64,000 nt of DNA from Coprinellus micaceus (taxonomy: Eukaryota > Basidiomycota > Agaricomycetes > Agaricales > Psathyrellaceae): positions 930,001-994,000 of the forward strand of contig OX596342.1 of the NCBI GenBank assembly GCA_951394405.1. The letters run 5' to 3'. The stretch's first letter is position 1, and each line of letters begins with the position of its first letter. The position numbers were made by a program, and so were the translations under genes. The notes below the pieces were generated by a model. The model ran no database searches and was not told where the DNA came from. It saw only the letters and a program-made list of their open reading frames with translations. This document shows, piece by piece, positions 48,496-59,754 of the stretch.

Positions 48496-50342
48496 ATGGT
48501 GAGCGGTGCATCCCTTCACCGGCACCGCACGTATTCGGATTAGTATTGGCATAGAGTCCTTGGCATGCCTCGAGACAGGTCCCCTACAGTCTCCGTCTCA
48601 GGGTTTTTAATTAATCTCGCGTACCTTCGGAGCGGAACGCCTACGAGATACCGAACGCCTTTGAATTGCGTCAAGGATACCAACCATCTTCTTTCCTCTT
48701 GACGTCCTTCTCGGCTGACCCTGCAGGTACCCTGCATCACCGTCTGGCGCCAGTTGTATGTACCAGCGGCGCCTTGTATTGCGCCACCGCCTCAAAAGAG
48801 GCGATACTCGGAGCGCGGAAGCGCGTCTCTTCAGCCTCGAGGCGGATTTACGCGAGTGCTATGAAATTTCCGTCAATAAACACGAGGCAAGTGGGCGTAG
48901 GGTTGGTATTGTCGACAATGGAGAGTAAACGGAATAGTCGTCCCACTCAGCTTAAATACCTTGAGCGTTGCAATAAAGTGAAGAAGCGCGATTGTTGGAA
49001 CCTCTCCAAAATTAAGCGCCCGTGATTCTCGCCGCCATCCCCTCCCTCCTCACGTTCTCATCGGAATGCTGTATCGGACGCCCTCGGCCGTCGACATTAC
49101 TTCTCACCAATCTACCCGCAGCACACACGACATTCGCGAGCCTCATGCCCTCGGTGTGAGTGCTTCCCACTGCCTCGAGGCGCTGGGTTGAGGGTTAACC
49201 TGCTCCTTGGAGGGATAGGATTGAATTGAGACGAAATAGATAAGTGCAGGGTCAAAGCTTGGTGAGAGTATCGAAGCTACGTATGGTGGGAGAACCCACC
49301 CTACCCTCTTCTCCGTCTCCGTTTTGCTTGGTTCATATTTCGCCCTTGAACGCGTCCGTGTCCTGTCCAACTTCAAGGACACCCTATGACGACATCATCG
49401 CCTTCCTTCCCGAAAGTGAAAACTGCTTCCGCCCCGATCACCTCCCCGATCCGTGCGATTGATGGAACCGAGCCCCTGGGCGCTTGCCTCGAGGCACGCG
49501 AGCGCATCAAAATGTGAAATTGGCGCGCGTCGCTTAGCCCCGTTTACTTGCTCGAAAGGGTTAGGGGTTACGAGGTTTCTCCGAGGCTTGGGCGCTTGAG
49601 GATCTCGCTGCGGTCTGTGGGGACTAGCGTGTGCTTTGATCGTCGGATGTGCGAACGAGGGATTTTTTTCAAGCCAGAACCGGGTGATTAGAGTTTAGGT
49701 GAACGTCAAAGTAGATAGGGTCTAGGATATTTGGGGGTGGGTGGGTATAACGCGAGGCTTTGCCATGTCGCGGGAATGCGCTGCACAGGATACTCGGAGA
49801 AATCAGACGCGCATGCGGACATGTCGTTCAACGCCTGTCCCAAGTCTCCTTGGATAACTGGAAGATTTTTACATGGGGGTGCTTCGCGGGTAGAGCGTGC
49901 TTGATTGATTTGTCGGCGAAGATCTCGACTCGACTGGAGAGGTTGCTTTAGGTTGCTGTTTTGGGCAGAGGGTAATCTCATGCATATATAGGTAGCATCG
50001 CGGATCTATGTACTTCCAAGACAGACGGACATATTGACATTTGGATTGCAGGCTAAGTGAGCTTCTCGGAGCCGGTGGAAATACGTATGGACATAGGAGG
50101 AAATGTTGCCATTTGATGATGAGTGGATGGAAGGAGGAGGCAGAAAAAAACGTGTCCTCCACGCGCCTGGGGTGGTCGTGTGACGCCCAAGATCGGTTGC
50201 CTCCACTAAATGTTAGGCACGCTGAGCCATGTCAATGATCAGGACGAGGGATTGGGGCCTGTTGGCTGTGGACACTTTTGGTATATCACGGCGCCTATTC
50301 GACAGCTCGTCACCTGCAGTCTATTTGTGATAACCTTTCAAT

Positions 50343-50366
50343 ACCAGGAGTATATATACTCCTGGT
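50343..50366. repeat. Perfect 24-bp palindrome
   Basis: The left half ACCAGGAGTATA is followed immediately by its reverse complement, with an AT-rich centre. Confidence 0.8.
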
Positions 50367-51052
50367 CGTACCATCCTTTGTATAAACGAGGCTAAAATGG
50401 CAGGGTGGATGGAAGCAGATTTCGGAGCTAGGTAGGCAGACGTGCACGCTGTTCTGTGCCTCGAGGTTGGAGTAAATCCGCGTGAACGGAATTCGGAATC
50501 TGAGGCGCATGTTTTTCCTGGAGGACTCTCGGCACTCGTATTTTCAAGGATGCTGTCCGATGCAACTGTGTACAAATAGTCACTCATCGGTTGGCCGAAA
50601 ACTACTGCCCACTCACCCAGGTTTATGTTATGGGACCCATACCTCAAAGAAATGATATCAAAGCCCACCACTAATTCACGTAACCGTCGGAACACTTAAA
50701 GAACCCTCCCCTCCAAAGCCCTTGACACTCGGAAGAATCAGAACACTCTGCGCAGTTGTCGTAGACCTCCCTCGCCTTCTAAAGCCCCTTCGTATCCCCA
50801 AACCTAAATGTCCGAGCCTGAGAGAAGTACTAAGGGTGAGGGGGCTATGAGGGGCCTATGTCGGGGAAGATCTCTCTGGGTCGGTGCCTCGAGGTTACGC
50901 CCTTTGACTCAGGCGTTAGTCTTGGGTTGAGGGGTCTTCACAGATCTTGAATCGCCCGCTAAGGCGGCATACCGATAGCCTGAGGGAGGCTCTTGGACTC
51001 AGATATACAAAGTGAGGCTCGCATCGCATCACTGATGTTAAGGTCAGCTTGG

Positions 51053-51410
51053 AAACGTGGTTAACGCCTGACTTGATACCAGATCGGGATTTGGGAGGTG
51101 CTGGGTGCAATTAGGCGCTCGTGATCGACGTCAACGTCCATGGATCCTGGGGCTGTTCCAGGTAATTCACATTGTCTATTTGACAATTTTTGGATGGTCA
51201 TACCGGCCCTCGTCCCGTCCTCGGAACGTGTCCCTTCAAAGAACACGATTTGATTATTATTTGATGCGATGGTGGAGGCCCAGGAAAACGTGGTTAGCGC
51301 CTGTTTCCTTCAAATCCCTCCCTATTAATCCCTAACCTTACTCCCTGTGATGTCAGAGATCAAGCTCGCATGCGTACCTAGGTTGACGACAGGGTGCAAT
51401 TAAGCGCTCA
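51053..51410. repeat. Interleaved direct repeats
   Basis: AACGTGGTTA(A/G)CGCCTG occurs near 51055 and 51289, and GGGTGCAATTA(A/G)GCGCTC near 51103 and 51391, in the order A-B-A-B. This suggests a diverged tandem duplication of about 230-290 bp. Confidence 0.5.
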
Positions 51411-51837
51411 GACTCCGGCAGGGTCGCGGGTCACGCTTCAGGGAGGGATCGGCGCTCCCGAGGTCGTCGTCACAAAATCTTAAATGTGACGGTTGTCGGA
51501 TCCCGACTCTTCACTCGTTGGGTACCTGGTGAGTCGGGCTGGTCGTCGTACCTTCTTCGGTCAATATGTATGGTGAGGCCTTGCACGCGGGTTAAATAAA
51601 ACGTGTCCGCTATCGCCTCGAGGCTCGGGGCCTCGTCGTATGGGACCAGCAGGAGCGGCGTTCCGACTCCCGATTCTGGGTCCCTGTGCGGTGTGCTATC
51701 TGCATGTACTGTACCGCCTGCCACATCAAGCAACGCGCCGTACGATGCTGCAGGAGGTCGAAATTTCGCCTCGCGGCCCGAGCTCAAGTCTCCAGGGTTC
51801 ATCGGGGGGAAATTAGGTTTGCGATTACCAGAACTCA

Positions 51838-51870
51838 GTTTCGTGTGTACTGTACTGTACGGTACACGAA
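51838..51870. repeat. Inverted repeat, 11-bp perfect arms
   Basis: GTTTCGTGTAC and its reverse complement flank 11 bases (TGTACTGTACG) that themselves repeat TGTAC. Confidence 0.75.
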
Positions 51871-52596
51871 ACGAATTTGAGATCTCACTGGGCCTGAGAT
51901 GCCTTGTATGATATCATCTTCATCTGCACCTTCATCATCTGCAGAATCGCTTCCAGTCATCGCATCTACTACATACATACTGAATCAGAATAGAGTTCCG
52001 ACGGTAAGACGGAGATTTCATTTCGATGGGTGTCAGAGTTTAGAAACGAGCTTCTTCTTCGTCGGACAGAACGCGAAACCTTGTTTTGGCGTCTTGTTTG
52101 AGGAAGGAAGGGAGGATGAGCGCTGGGCGGGGGCGGAAGAGAGAAGAGAAGCTGGCTGTGTTTGAGAGAAAGAAGGAAGGTTGGATGGGCGCTATCGTGG
52201 TCGCATCGCATCGCACGGAAGGAAGGGGGGTAGCTGGGTGAAAGGGTAGTGTATTGTACCTTGAAGTCGGGGGGAAGATATCTATCATACCACACTTAGT
52301 AGCTATGCGCTATGCGCTATGGCTATGCCACCCATTGTCGATCCTCAATTCCCGATTCTCGGTGATATGATAACTCTGATACTACATACCACGAGCGCTG
52401 ATCGAAGGAGATGGATCGTGGATGATCATCGACATCCATCTCGAAGCTTAACGGCCTATGGCATATGTGGGCGCATCGATGTCGCGAAGACCTAAGAAAG
52501 TGCCTATGTGGGCGGGACGAAGCTCAAGGGGGCAGTGGATGGATGGTGGGCGATGATGATGATGATCATCCAGAATCGCGAAGTGCTTCGAGTGTC

Positions 52597-52745
52597 GCGG
52601 GTGGGGCGACGTTCCCGGGGAGGTTCCAGGTGACGTTCTGGGAGAAGCGGGTGGGGTGGAGTTCCCGGGGATGTTCTAGGAGAAGAAAAAGGGAGAAGCG
52701 GGTGGGGCGACGTTCCAGGAGAAGGTCTAGGAGAAGGCAGAGCGC
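52597..52745. repeat. Minisatellite, about three 50-bp units
   Basis: Units start with GCGGGTGGGG at 52597, 52647 and 52698 and share GTTCC..GGGAG..GTTCTAGGAGAA-type cores. The overlapping 181-codon ORF owes its Arg-rich stretch to this repeat. Confidence 0.7.
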
Positions 52746-53679
52746 CGCTCCGGGAGAACCAGAATCGAGGCGGGGCGTCGAACGCGAGAAGGCGTGGGCT
52801 GTGGGGCTCGATGTTTCCATCGACGACGACGGGAGTTCTATGCTGAAAATTTTACGGGTGTCGACGACGCTGAAATTTTACGGGAAACGGGGAACGTGGG
52901 ACGGGTCGTCAAAGCCACGCCCACAGACAACCCAAGCTCAAGGCCGAGCTGGGAATTCCCGTCTCTTTACACCTGCGACGAGGTGCCTGGTATACACACA
53001 AGCGCGGTAGGCAGGATCGTGAATCGTAAATCACGAACACGGAAAGCAACGAAAGCTCTGGACGCTCTGGAAACGGGTAAAATACCGCTGAACGAGGAGA
53101 CATGCGTCGAGCCGCCCACGTCGCACGAGAAGGCGTCGCGGAAAGAATTTGGAACCCGCGAAGCCTGAGCGGGGGAAGGAGGGTGGAATCCCCAAAACAA
53201 GACAAGACGGAGATTAAGCTCTCTCGTTCGCGCTTCGTTGTTCGAACGAACGAACGAAGAGGGTTTTCGTACCGTTGAAGCTGAAAAAAGAAAGAGAAGC
53301 GGGAGGACCATGCGAAGCCGAAGAAAGAAAGGTATCCCATCGGGTGTGTGGCGCCCGCTCTCACCCTAGCTACCCGCTAGTGTGGTGCCACAAGGCCAGC
53401 TCGTGTCGCGTCGTGTCGCGTCGTATCGGAAAAAATTGAAACGGGTAGAATTGAAACGGGTAAACGAGTCATTTCGACTGAGGGTGAGGCGTTTTGGGTG
53501 GTGGGCCTCGAAGGTCCGTTTGGCCAAATCTAAGGGGAGGTGAGGGGAGGAATTAATGGTGGACGTGGGCTGTGTTGTGTTCGAGTCAGTAAGTATGGAC
53601 AAAGGCATGGGTATGGGGCATCGGGATATGAAAATTAAGTGCGAACGGAGATTCCGCATGCGAAGCTGGATGTTGTATC

Positions 53680-54087
53680 TAGTGTTGCCACGGGTAGGCC
53701 GTGACACACGTGTCACAAACCGGTATTTCCAAGATCTCTCCCTTTGAACGACCAGACGTCATTAGAAAGATGGCTTGTAATATACTCCTGACATTCCTCT
53801 ACCCGACGGTACCACTCATGCTAGACTAAAAGCCGAGAATGTAGAGAAAACCGATCGGGTCACTTCAGCGTGACAATCGGGTTGACCCATCCAACCCGTT
53901 CTAGTCCTGCCGATACCAGCTTTCTCTACGTACAGTGCTTGGCATAAAATATACTTACGGAACGGGTTTCGATGTTATTCTACTGGATCCAATTGTCCGT
54001 TTACCCATAAGTCATATGTGCAGCTTGTAAGTCAGGTTTTAGTGCCTGAACCCATTGATGTCACACAACCCACCCGTGGCAACACTA
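53680..54087. mobile_element. Complete non-autonomous hAT-type MITE
   Basis: 408 bp with terminal inverted repeats TAGTGTTGCCACGGGT at both ends; weaker similarity extends further inward. It is flanked by an exact 8-bp direct repeat GTTGTATC (53672-53679 and 54088-54095). An 8-bp target duplication and TAGNG-type ends are hallmarks of the hAT superfamily. No transposase ORF is inside, so it needs a helper element elsewhere. A nested inverted repeat GTGACAC-AC-GTGTCAC lies near the left end. Confidence 0.88.
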
Positions 54088-54639
54088 GTTGTATCCATGT
54101 CGGATAGAGAACACAGCACAACGCGTTCTGCCATACATATCGGATGGAGAACGTAGCATAACATCGGATGGAGAATACGTACCTTACATACAGCGGAAGG
54201 TGGGGCACGAGGCGCGGGTGCCTCGAGGTCTAGATAACGCGAATGCCTGCGGAGGGAGGCGCGGGAGATGTTCGGGATCGGGCTATTTGGGGCGGCGTGT
54301 GTGTGCGTGTATTCCGGTTCGTGAGGTACATCGGATGGGAATAATAGAAAAATAGGGAGAGAGGGAGAGAGTGGTATGTGGCGGTGGCATGCAACTGAAA
54401 GAAAGAAGAAGCGAAGAGAAAGGAAGAACGTAGGTAGTAGGTAGGTTGAGAGGCAAGGCAAGGCGAAGCGAAAGAGAAGGGGGCCTGAACGCACGAAGGA
54501 GCGAGGAAGGAGGCAAAGGAGAAGAGGAGGCAATAAGAACGCCCCTCGGGAACGAAAAAGGAAGGTATGGACCCTCGAGACGGGGTTGCCTCTTCTGGTT
54601 GGGGATCTGGATCTTCTGACCTTACCGTAGACGGGCAGT

Positions 54640-54780
54640 GAGGCGGGGGAAAGAGGGAAAGTGAAGTGAAGGGAATTGAAGAGGGAAAGAGGGTGAGGTG
54701 AAGGGTAAAGTGAGGCGAATTCAGAAGAGGGAAAGTGAGGTGAAGAGGAGAAAGAGGGTGGATTAAGTGAATTGGAGGAG
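54640..54780. repeat. Strand-biased purine tract
   Basis: About 140 bases nearly all A/G on the plus strand, made of degenerate GGAAAGTGAGGTGAAG-like units. The long minus-strand ORF across it reads as low-complexity Ser/Pro/Leu and is not called. Confidence 0.6.
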
Positions 54781-55811
54781 GAGTGGGATTAAGGTATGAT
54801 ACTACATATGACGTTGGGCCTGCGCCGCATGCATGAATAGACCATGCCATATACCATAGATTGAAGTGGATGATAGACGAGAGATTACGGGAACGACATC
54901 GATTCTCGGTATCGATGAGATGCGATGGGGTGACGGAATATTCGAATATTCGAACATGGCTGTACGGTATAACGTATAACGCCCACTGGCGGCAGATGAG
55001 AAAGAGATTTGAGATTTAGATGAAAAGAAGTTGGGATGGACGCAACGGAATGCGATGTTTTGCCCCGGGATATCGATGGCCAGGTGTGTGGCACGCGTCC
55101 GAGAGGGGAGGGGATCGATGGGATGGGATACTGGGATGAGGTCCGTCCGGTGGCTGCACCCAATTCATTCTGCATTCATTCATTGGGTGGAAGAGGATAT
55201 AGACGGTGGGTGGGAGTCGTGGGATGGAGATACCTGTTCCTGATCCCAGGTTCCTCTAGGCGAAAGAAGGAAAGGCGGGAAGCGTGTGAAAAAGGTCGGG
55301 ACGGGAACAAATTGTTTTTCTGGAGGGAGAGAGGTCCCGAGCTGTGCGGGCGTCGTTACACGTTTCATGTTCAACAAGGTTTGGCCCGTGGGAGTCCTTC
55401 CTCACCCGTCTCTCGGCCCTCGCACCTCCCCGCCTCTACCTGTCGTCTCCAGCACCTTCCAGCACAGCGTCGTCCGGCTGACTCAAGGCTGACTATGACC
55501 CTCGGGTCGCCTCTCCCAAACAAAGTAAGGAAAGGGGACGCCTCTAGATCTTGATAAGCCAAGCCAGATCTGGGAGAAGAGGGGTGGCAGTTGTTCGGAG
55601 CTGCATCCCAAAAACGGAGCGATCCCCCTTTGGCTGGCAGTACTTTATATATGAAGTGATGGATGTGATCCAAGCTCTTTTTTTTTCTTCAATTTTTTTT
55701 TGTTGTCTGTTTCCCCTTCGCCCACGGAGCCAACTCCCTCCTCCTCCTCCCCCCGCCCCTTGAAGCCCGCGCCCAAGGTTGGGTTGCAGCAGCCACAAAA
55801 AAGCAGACGAC

Positions 55812-58045
55812 ATGCTCACACTCGCCCATGGATGCTCGTGCGACGTCTGCGCTGAGGAGTACGGCGCACAGCGGTTGCCTCACTCTATTCCCTGCGGTGA
55901 GTCCCACTCTTTCCATATTTCATTCTGAATAGAAATCCTCATAATGAGGGTGAACAGGGCACGTACTATGTGCCAGCTGCTGCACGGCCATCATCGACAA
56001 ATGCCCCCAACGCCAGGTCCCCTCCTGTCCATTCTGCCGCGTTCAATTCTCGCACGACCAGATCCGCCTCATCCGCATGGACTTTACCACCTCGGGCTGG
56101 ACGACCCCGCGCCGCTTCCCCACCGTCGAGCCCTCCGATTCCATCACCTCCGACCTCCTTGCCCGGCGCACCGAGCGCCTCCTTTCAACGACGCCGGGGG
56201 ATACGGCGGGCATGAGCCGCGCGCGCCTCGATGCGCGGAGGCTGGAGGATAAGGTCGCGAAGGTCGCGGCGAAGAAGTGTTCGGTGGAGGAGGTGGCGGC
56301 GTTGCATAAGGAGTTGGAGGATTGGTTGCTTTCGGAGAAGGAGGACCAGGTGCGTGTTTGCGATGGTGGATTGAGGGGCGTTGGTGCTAATGCGATGGGG
56401 CAGACGTCATCGCTGTACCTCTCAGCTGCACTCCTCCGAGCGATCCTTATGAACCATATGGCCCACTCTGAAGCCTCCAAGAGCGCAAAATCGACGGAGC
56501 ACCAGCTTAAAAGACAGATTCAGGACCTTGAGGATAGCAAAAGGCACTATGAGGGCGAGATGAACAGGTGCGTCTTTCTTCCTCCTTCCTTCCTTCTCCT
56601 TTCTGGGCTCTCCTTCCTTGGCTCTCTTCTTCCCTGGAGACCCTTCCACGGAATGGATCCCTTGGTTGCTGTGCCACCCACACACACTTGTATCCTTCCC
56701 TCCTTCGCCTTGAAATTTTTCTGTTGGTGTTGATGAGAACAATCTACTAACGCCGATGCTTGGACCCTGCGAACGCAACAATAGAATCGTAAGTCCTTTC
56801 CCCTTCAGTCCAAGCCCACATCATTCCGTCCATCTCCTTCGCTTCCGCCCGCTGTCCTTGTCCTCCTACCCCCCTTCCTCCGCGTCACCCTCTACCCTAT
56901 TGACTCCCTTCTATTGACTCCTACAACCCCCAACGAATGATGACTCTTACTGACCCAAACCGCAGCACGCCCAACTCACCGCCAAGTCCCACGAATGCCA
57001 CTCCCTCCGCGGCGAAATCTCCCAGCTCAAATCCCTCGCAGCCACACTCGGCGCCAAAGCCGAGTCCCTCCCGCCATCCACGCCGCACGCCCAGCTCCCC
57101 ACGCCTCCCTCCACATCACCTACCCCGTACTCGTCTTCCCAATCCCACTATACATCCTCATCTACCCCGTCGTCACCGCACTACACGTCCGCGAGCGCCA
57201 GCGCCTCGGCCTACGCGACCCCGCTGAGCCCCATCAGCCGGTTCCACTCCCGCTCCGCCTCGTCTTCCGTCTCCTCCTCCAGCAGCGCCTCTTCCAGCGC
57301 CTCGCGCCCCGTCACCCCCGCCGCCCCCGCCCTCGCCTCCTCCCGCTCGCACACCCCCGGGCTCTCGTCCCCCACGCGCCCCTCCACCTCCGCGTCCATG
57401 TCCTCCCCTACAAGGCCGTCGACGAGCGCATCGATGTCGTCCCCGAGCGGACGGAGCTCGAGTGCGAGTGCGAGCGCTGCGGCGCATAGGCCCCCGACGC
57501 CGGGGCATGGGTTGAGGACGTATACCCCCGCGCCGAATGGGACCCCGCCTGTCCCTGCGATCCCCGCGCGGTATGCGTCGACGCCTAGTCCTATGCGCTC
57601 GCATACCTCTCACGGGCACCACTCTTCTGCTTCCTATAGCACGAGTAACTCGTCAGGGTACTCGAGTGCGGGGACGTACTCCCCCGCTCCGCTTATTCCG
57701 CCGAAGCCGAGGAGGTTGAGTACTAGTCAGATGGCACAGCAGGCTCAGCAAGCTCAGATGCAAGGACAGGCACAGCAGGCACCGAAGATGGGCCGGACGT
57801 TGAGCGAGGAGAAGGCGGATGCGCATGAGCGGTGGTTGCCCCCTGCTATGTCTACCTCTCCGCCCGAACACTCCTATTTCTCCAGGGAAAAAGAGAGTGG
57901 GTACGGGGGCAGAGATTTGGTGGATGATCGGAAGACGCCGAGGCCGCCGAGTAGGATGGCTGCGGGAGGGGCGGCGGGGTTTATGGGGTTTAGTAGTGCG
58001 GCGCATGCGGCTACTAGGTTGAAGGATTTGAATGCGAGGGGTTGA
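55812..58045 (+). CDS. RING-finger / coiled-coil / Ser-Pro-rich protein, copy 3
   Basis: Third member of the family. Exons 55812-55896, 55958-56349, 56404-56567, a 4-nt micro-exon 56785-56788, and 56966-58045 give 574 aa. RING: CSCDVCAEEYG ... SIPCGHVLCASCC ... VPSCPFCRVQF; the finger is interrupted by an intron after SIPC, unlike copies 1 and 2. The coiled coil spans the middle exons (HQLKRQIQDLEDSKRHYEGE). The tail is extremely rich in Ser, Pro, Thr and Ala, and later Gln/Ala (QMAQQAQQAQMQGQAQQ). The two introns around the micro-exon are long here (217 and 177 nt). It is predicted to be a cytosolic or nuclear E3 ligase of unknown target. Confidence 0.83.
56785..56788 (+). other. 4-nt micro-exon of RING copy 3
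   Basis: AATC lies between ACAATAG and GTAAGT. It completes AG|A and adds ATC, joining EGEMN-R-I to HAQLTAKSHECH in frame. Same phase pattern as in copies 1 and 2. Confidence 0.7.
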
Positions 58046-58464
58046 GTATGTGTGAGTGACGATGCGATGCGATGCGATACCTCCCTTCCATTCCCGCCCT
58101 TCCTTCCTTGACTCCCCGATCCCCCGATTACCATCCCGGTTCCGACACCCTCTACACCCACGTCTCTTCGACGACCACCCCACCCCCGCTTACGTCTCCC
58201 CGACGACGCATACAAGACGCTCTCGTGACGTCCACACGAGCGCCTCGTCTCGACGAGGTGCTGCCATGATCACGATTCCCTTGTTCCCTTGCTTGCATTC
58301 ACGGTTTTTTTTTGGTCTTTGCATCTGCATTGAACTCTCTTCTCTTCTTCCTCACTTTCCTCATTTTCGTCTTCATTCCGTTTTCGTTTTCTCGATTCCT
58401 TCGTCATCTTCGATTTCGGTTTCGATTCCTCCCTCACCTTCGGTTCGGTTTTCTCGATTTGTCG

Positions 58465-58664
58465 NNNNNNNNNNNNNNNNNNNNNNNNNNNNNNNNNNNN
58501 NNNNNNNNNNNNNNNNNNNNNNNNNNNNNNNNNNNNNNNNNNNNNNNNNNNNNNNNNNNNNNNNNNNNNNNNNNNNNNNNNNNNNNNNNNNNNNNNNNNN
58601 NNNNNNNNNNNNNNNNNNNNNNNNNNNNNNNNNNNNNNNNNNNNNNNNNNNNNNNNNNNNNNNN
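58465..58664. other. Assembly gap, 200 N
   Basis: Exactly 200 N bases, a conventional scaffold gap size, so the true length is unknown. ORFs spanning it are artefacts. Confidence 0.99.
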
Positions 58665-59148
58665 GGGCTTTGACGTCCGTACCTACCATACCCGCCTTTG
58701 GGCTTACCCGCACTCGAGCTTGGATGTTCGAGTTTCAGTGCACGCACGCGTTTACCCTAGATTTTCCCGACGGGGAACTTAACCATATGTACCACCCTCT
58801 TTTCTACGTATGCCTTTCTATGACGAGTACATATGACATTTTATGCGTATTTTCATCTTCACACATCCGTCCCCGTTGTGATTTAGTTTCATTCTTCTTC
58901 CCTTTGGTTGAAGTTGGCCTTGGCGGCTTTCGTACAAAAACGCGGCGCTGTAGAGCGTGAGCGTACCCGCTCTGGCCTTTCCCCTCCCCTTTGTTGGTTT
59001 TTGGTTCGATGTTTTTGGCCACGTTGTTGCTTCCTACCTCCCCTTCCCTTCTAAAAAGTGTGCGTGCGCTTTCCCTCCCCGGTTCCCCTACCTGCTCCGA
59101 CCTGTTATGTGATTGACCTGAACGATTTTGCTTTACGACTGACTATCA

Positions 59149-59254
59149 CCCTACCCCCTACCCCTACCCCCTACCCCTACCCCCTACCCCTACCCCCTAC
59201 CCCTACCCCCTACCCCTACCCCCTACCCCTACCCCCTACCCCTACCCCCTACCT
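59149..59254. repeat. GGGGTAG/GGGGTA minisatellite
   Basis: About eight 13-bp periods made by alternating CTACCCC and TACCCC on the plus strand. G-rich on the minus strand and able in principle to form a G-quadruplex. It resembles telomeric repeats in form but not the usual TTAGGG sequence. Confidence 0.85.
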
Positions 59255-59754
59255 ACGTACCCTTTCGACATTCACCCCCTGCAGCTGCTGCACCCTTTGG
59301 ACATGACTTATTCACTTCGCGTTCGTCCTTCACCTTTTTGTGATTGATACTCTTCTGGCCAGTAGATAGACGATCGTAGAGTATATCCTGCTGTGTTAAT
59401 GCTTTTTTTGTTGTTTGTAATGTGATGTTGTGGATGAAATTTTATGTGGTGTTACTCTTGCGAGAATAACTCTGTTCGATTGGAACTTTCCCTTCTCCAC
59501 TACAAGCGAAATTTACAAGCGAAATGAAGTGGACTAGACCGAACGTAGATGAGATGTGAAAGGTACGAGCGGGATGGGCACAGGGTAACAGCCTGACCTG
59601 GTCCAGGCCGTAAGGACGTACGTACGTCGAACCCTAGCGCCCCGAGCTCCACCCACTCTACGACCGGCTGGCAGGCGGGAAGAGCCGAAAGTAAATAAGC
59701 GCCCATGATCGCGGGCGATATGAAAAATTGGAAGGTGTAATTCAAAGTGACTAG

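Larger units (their letters stand above)
42809..55811. other. 13-kb gene-poor, repeat-rich region
   Basis: I find no protein with recognisable motifs or a convincing intron pattern on either strand. The longest ORFs (44698-45120, 45926-46369, 52465-53010, 54230-54850) look like low-complexity or chance frames. The right half is dense in palindromes, direct repeats, a minisatellite, a MITE and CCTCGAGG sites, listed separately. Unspliced non-coding RNAs cannot be excluded. Confidence 0.5.

Noticed and set aside
52465..53010. 181-codon plus-strand ORF
   Set aside because: Its Arg-rich centre is the translated minisatellite, and the rest has no recognisable feature.
54230..54850. 206-codon minus-strand ORF, and 54039-54533 (-) overlapping it
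   Set aside because: Both read through a purine/pyrimidine-biased repeat tract and give low-complexity Ser/Pro/Leu/Phe sequence with no motif or splice structure.
58056..58782. ORFs crossing the N run
   Set aside because: They contain 200 undetermined bases and are artefacts of the gap.
59058..59306. 82-codon Pro/Thr/Tyr repeat ORF
   Set aside because: Translation of the CCCCTA minisatellite.
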